From: DASUKL01 sp036278755
GTDB lineage: Bacteria; Chloroflexota; Limnocylindria; Limnocylindrales; CSP1-4
DNA: 51,700 nt
Reading direction: 5' to 3'
Assembly (NCBI GenBank): GCA_036278755.1
Contig: DASUKL010000090.1
Location: 1-51,700, forward strand
Positions 47,856 to 51,700 of this stretch are shown in pieces; the stretch's first letter is position 1, and each line of letters opens with the position of its first letter. Made by a program: the position numbers and the translations under genes. The notes beneath the pieces were generated by a model. That model ran no database searches. It saw nothing but the letters and a program-made list of their open reading frames with translations, and had not been told where the DNA came from.

Positions 47856-49175
47856 ATGGCCGTGGCTGACGATCTGCGCAACATCGTCATCGTGGCCCGC
47901 CGCGAGTACTTCTCCCGGCTGCGCACGCGGACGTTCGTCTTCTCCACCGTGGCCCTCATGCTGCTGGTCACCCTCCTGGCTGCGGCGCCCATCGCCATCA
48001 CCTGGATCGGCCGCGGCTCGAACGGCTCCAAGGTGGTGGTCTATACCGGCCCCAGGGTCAGCCTCGCGGCCTCGGACGTGGCGAGCTCGCTGAACGCCCA
48101 GCTCAACACCGACCCCACCGATCCGGCCATCGACGCCTCCGTCACGACCGACCTGGCCGCGGCCCGCACGGCCGTCGTCGACGGCAAGCTGAGCGGGCTC
48201 CTCGACATCGAGCGACAGGGCTCGGGCGACCTGGCGTTCACCTACGTGACGACCGCCAACCCCAGCCTGGAGCGGCTGCCGCTGCTCATGGAGCAGGCCA
48301 CCAGCTCGATCGCCATCCAGGACCGCCTGACCCGGTTGGGGATCAGTCCCGGCGAGCAGGCCGGGGTCTTCGCCAAGGCCGACTTCTCGACGGTCGACCC
48401 CACCGCCGGCCAGGGCGGACCGACCACGGGGGCCGAGCAGGCGGCTCGCTTCGGCATCGGCTTCGGGCTGACCATCCTCATCTTCATGGCCATCCTGCTG
48501 TATGGGCAGTGGATCGCCCAGAGCGTGGCCGAGGAGAAGAGCAGCCGGGTCATGGAGGTCATCCTCAATGCCGCCAGCCCGTTCCAGCTGCTGGGCGGCA
48601 AGGTCACCGGGGTCGGCGCGCTGGCCCTCACCCAGTACATCGTCATCGCCATCCCGGCCGGCCTGGTCCTGCTCTTCCAGGGACAGCTCAGCTCGCTCAT
48701 CCTGGGCGGGGCGGCCCAGCCGAGCTCCCTCCCCCAGGGCATCTCGGTCGCCCTCCTGGCCGTCTTCGGGCTGTTCTTCCTGCTGGGCTTCGGGCTCTAC
48801 TCGGTGCTCTACGCGGCCGCCGGCTCGCTGGTCAGCCGCCAGGAGGAGCTCAACCAGCTCATCGGGCCGCTGACGATGATCTCGACGGCCGGCTACCTCA
48901 TCGCGGCCTGGTCGGCCAGCGGCCTGGTGGACCTCGAGCGCTTCCCGATGACCCTGCTCTCCTACGTGCCCTTCCTCAGCCCCTACCTCATGCTGGCCCG
49001 CTTCTCTAGCGGCGGCGCCGGGCCCATCGCGGTGCTCATCGCGGCCGTCATCCTCGGCCTGACGATCGTGGCCGCCCTCTGGGTCGCGGCCCGCATCTAC
49101 AGCGCCGGCGTGCTGCTGTACGGCCAGCAGCCGGGCTTCCGCAAGGTCTGGGCCGCCCTACGAGCCGGACGCTAG
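47856..49175 (+). CDS. ABC-2 type transporter permease (NatB-like)
   Basis: This 439-residue membrane protein is the partner of the preceding ATPase. One helix lies near the N-terminus (FVFSTVALMLLVTLLAAAPI). A large extracytoplasmic domain follows (about residues 60-200), then five or more helices starting at IGFGLTILIFMAILLYGQWI. The conserved EEKSSRVMEVILNAASPFQLLGGK-like segment after the second helix is characteristic of NatB/YhaP proteins. The pair could export Na+, a peptide or a drug. ATG 47856 follows the ATPase TGA directly. Confidence 0.92.
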   Translation: MAVADDLRNIVIVARREYFSRLRTRTFVFSTVALMLLVTLLAAAPIAITWIGRGSNGSKVVVYTGPRVSLAASDVASSLNAQLNTDPTDPAIDASVTTDLAAARTAVVDGKLSGLLDIERQGSGDLAFTYVTTANPSLERLPLLMEQATSSIAIQDRLTRLGISPGEQAGVFAKADFSTVDPTAGQGGPTTGAEQAARFGIGFGLTILIFMAILLYGQWIAQSVAEEKSSRVMEVILNAASPFQLLGGKVTGVGALALTQYIVIAIPAGLVLLFQGQLSSLILGGAAQPSSLPQGISVALLAVFGLFFLLGFGLYSVLYAAAGSLVSRQEELNQLIGPLTMISTAGYLIAAWSASGLVDLERFPMTLLSYVPFLSPYLMLARFSSGGAGPIAVLIAAVILGLTIVAALWVAARIYSAGVLLYGQQPGFRKVWAALRAGR

Positions 49176-49189
49176 CGAGCCAACCAGCA

Positions 49190-50989
49190 CTAGCGGGTCG
49201 ACCGGGGGTCGCTCGCAGGCCCATCGCTGGCTTCCGCTCCTCCGGTGTCGTCCCCAGGCTGCGCCTCCCGCTCGGCCGACAGGACGCGTCGGAGGACCTT
49301 GCCGACGAAGGTCTTAGGCAGCTCCTTCCGGATCTCCACCGCCACCGGGACCTTGTAGGTGGAGAGGTTCGCGCGGCAGTCGGCAAGGAGCTCCTCGCGA
49401 GTGGCCGAGACGCCCGGCCGGAGCACGACGTAGGCCCGTGGCACCTCGCCCTTGCGCGCGTCCGGCTGGCCGACCACCGACGCCTCGGCCACGGCCGGAT
49501 GGGCGAGCAGGACGTCCTCGACCTCACGGGGGTAGACGTTGACGCCACTGACGATGATGAGGTCCTTGAGCCGCTCGACGATGCGGAAGTAGCCGTCGTC
49601 GTCCATCACCCCGCAATCGCCCGTGTACAGCCAACCGTCGCGCAGGACGAGGGCGGTCTCGTCCGGCCGCTCCCAGTAACCGAGCATGACCTGTGGGCCG
49701 CGGACGCGGAGCTCGCCGACCTCCCCGGGCGGCAGGACTCGCCGGCCGGTCCCGAGATCCACGACCTGGCCCTCCGTGGACGGCAGGGGCAGGCCGACCG
49801 TCCCCAGCCTCCGCTGGCCGTGGATCGGGTTGGCGTGGGTGACCGGGCTGGCCTCGGTCAGGCCGTAACCCTCGACGAGACGGCCCCCGGTCAAGGCCTC
49901 GAACCCGTCCTGGACCGGGCCGGGCAGCGGCGCGGCCCCGCTGATGCAGGCCTCGATCGAGTGCAGATCGGCCGCCCGCGTCTCGGGCAGGTCCAGAAGG
50001 GAGCTGTAGAACATCGGCGCCCCGGGGAAGAGCTGCGGCCGGGTCCGGGCGATGGCCTTGAGGACCGCCTTGGCGTCCCAGCGCGGCTGCATGACCTGGG
50101 TCGCGCCGATGCTCAAGGGGTAGGTCATGGCCACGGTCAGGCCGTAGATGTGGAAGTAGGGCAGAGCGCACAGGCAGGCCATCTCGCCCGGCCGCGCGGC
50201 CGGGAACCAGGCCCCGATCTGGACGGCGTTGGCCACCAGGTTGCGATGGCTTAAAGCGGCGGCCTTGGGCACGCCCGTCGTGCCGCCCGTGGCCTGGAGC
50301 AGGGCGGGGTCCTCAGGCCGAACCGGCGCATCGACCCTGCCGGGTGGCCCCTCAGCCACGAGGCGGAACAGGTTGGGCGTCTCCTGGCTGTGGCGAACGG
50401 GCCGCCAGCGACCTTCCCGGCGGGCCTTGAGCGGGTAGAGCATCCGCAGGACGGAGGGCAGACAGTCCTGGATGCCGCTGCTGACGATGCCCGAGCCGCG
50501 CCTGGGGGCCGGCAGGGCCGGCCCGATCGCCGCCCGAGCGGCCGCGATCCGGGGCACGAGCAGGTCGAGGCAGATCGACAGCCGGGGCCGGGCGATCCCC
50601 AAGAGGACCTCGATCTCGCGCTCCACGGCGAGCGGGCTGACGGTGGCCACGATGCCCCCGGCCCGCGCCACACCGAGGAAGGCGACGACGAAGCCCGGGG
50701 TCGTCGGCAGATGGAGGCTGACCCGGTCGCCGGGCTCGAGGCCCAGGCCGCGAAGGGCGCCGGCGAGGCGGTCGACCTGCTGATCGAGCTCCCGGAAGGT
50801 CGTCTTCGCACCGAGGAAGTCCAGGGCCACCCGCTCCGGCCAGCGGGCCGCGGCGTCCCGCAGGAATCGATCGATCGTGATGTCCGGGACCGCCACCTCG
50901 GCCGGGATGCCGGGCTCATAGTGCCTCAGCCAGGGCCGACCGGCGAGGAGGTCGGGGGGTATGGCCTGATCGTCGACGGCCGTGTCCAT
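49190..50989 (-). CDS. Long-chain fatty-acid--CoA ligase (AMP-dependent synthetase)
   Basis: This 599-residue adenylate-forming enzyme activates a carboxylic acid to its CoA thioester through an acyl-adenylate. The P-loop-like QATGGTTGVPKAA (about residue 228), the EGYGLTEASP motif, the YTGDCGVMDDDGYF hinge-region aspartate and the C-terminal catalytic lysine in FVGKVLRR are present. The length and the order of motifs fit FadD-type ligases. A polar tail of about 20 residues follows the C-terminal domain. The acyl-CoA dehydrogenase gene ends 27 nt upstream in the same direction, so both belong to a fatty-acid beta-oxidation operon that enters from the right. Confidence 0.95.
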   Translation of the reverse strand: MDTAVDDQAIPPDLLAGRPWLRHYEPGIPAEVAVPDITIDRFLRDAAARWPERVALDFLGAKTTFRELDQQVDRLAGALRGLGLEPGDRVSLHLPTTPGFVVAFLGVARAGGIVATVSPLAVEREIEVLLGIARPRLSICLDLLVPRIAAARAAIGPALPAPRRGSGIVSSGIQDCLPSVLRMLYPLKARREGRWRPVRHSQETPNLFRLVAEGPPGRVDAPVRPEDPALLQATGGTTGVPKAAALSHRNLVANAVQIGAWFPAARPGEMACLCALPYFHIYGLTVAMTYPLSIGATQVMQPRWDAKAVLKAIARTRPQLFPGAPMFYSSLLDLPETRAADLHSIEACISGAAPLPGPVQDGFEALTGGRLVEGYGLTEASPVTHANPIHGQRRLGTVGLPLPSTEGQVVDLGTGRRVLPPGEVGELRVRGPQVMLGYWERPDETALVLRDGWLYTGDCGVMDDDGYFRIVERLKDLIIVSGVNVYPREVEDVLLAHPAVAEASVVGQPDARKGEVPRAYVVLRPGVSATREELLADCRANLSTYKVPVAVEIRKELPKTFVGKVLRRVLSAEREAQPGDDTGGAEASDGPASDPRSTR

Positions 50990-51016
50990 GGATCCTCCGA
51001 GCCCCGGCCGGCCGCC

Positions 51017-51700
<684 letters not shown>

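Overview
The window is about 51.7 kb of very GC-rich DNA. It is densely coded, genes mostly overlap by 1-8 nt, and I see no rRNA, tRNA, CRISPR array, insertion sequence or phage gene. The content points to a free-living, metabolically versatile Chloroflexota bacterium (Limnocylindria-like) or, less likely, an actinobacterium. The grounds are the pair of DUF3090 and SCO1664-family proteins (known from Actinobacteria and Chloroflexi), a deazaflavin-type nitroreductase, NMT1-type transporters, and start codons lying 6-7 nt behind -10-like hexamers, as in leaderless transcription. This assignment is inference.

Region 1 (1-27.2 kb) looks like a catabolic island. On the minus strand lie two subunits of a xanthine/CO-dehydrogenase-type hydroxylase, a P450 with its [3Fe-4S] ferredoxin, an MFS exporter, and an SsuABC-type transporter with a cupin. 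On the plus strand lie a bicupin, an FCD-type GntR regulator, and a solute-binding lipoprotein. These are followed by a long operon: alpha/beta hydrolase, cyclic amidohydrolase, LLM flavin oxidoreductase, aldehyde dehydrogenase, bicupin, Pch2/TRIP13-like AAA+ ATPase, MFS transporter, M20 peptidase and GMC oxidoreductase. A second binding protein and two tandem paralogous hydrolases come next. A DODA-type extradiol dioxygenase and a beta-carbonic anhydrase close the region. Together they suggest import, hydroxylation, ring opening, amide hydrolysis and oxidation of a small, possibly N-heterocyclic, compound; the substrate cannot be read from the sequence.

Region 2 (27.2-35.2 kb) holds a deazaflavin-type nitroreductase-fold protein coupled to an HtrA-like protease without a signal peptide. 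Beside them are a divergent HxlR regulator and a large class V aminotransferase (cysteine-desulfurase-like). A SAM-I riboswitch with terminator precedes a threonine-synthase-like gene. A DUF4395 membrane protein and a FitAB/VapBC-type toxin-antitoxin pair follow; the toxin frame has lost its stop.

Region 3 (34.7-39.6 kb, minus strand) is a translationally coupled operon: mtnA, an SDR, a class II aldolase-SDR fusion, a DUF985 cupin and a zinc-ribbon thioredoxin. It resembles a methylthioribose or 5-deoxyribose 'DHAP shunt'.

Region 4 (39.6-51.7 kb) has an acidic coiled-coil protein, MsrA, a VOC protein, a small unknown protein and a LysR regulator. After a 0.65 kb gene-poor stretch with repeats come the DUF3090-methyltransferase-SCO1664 cluster, a NatAB-like ABC exporter, and a fatty-acid CoA ligase beside the end of an acyl-CoA dehydrogenase gene cut by the window edge.
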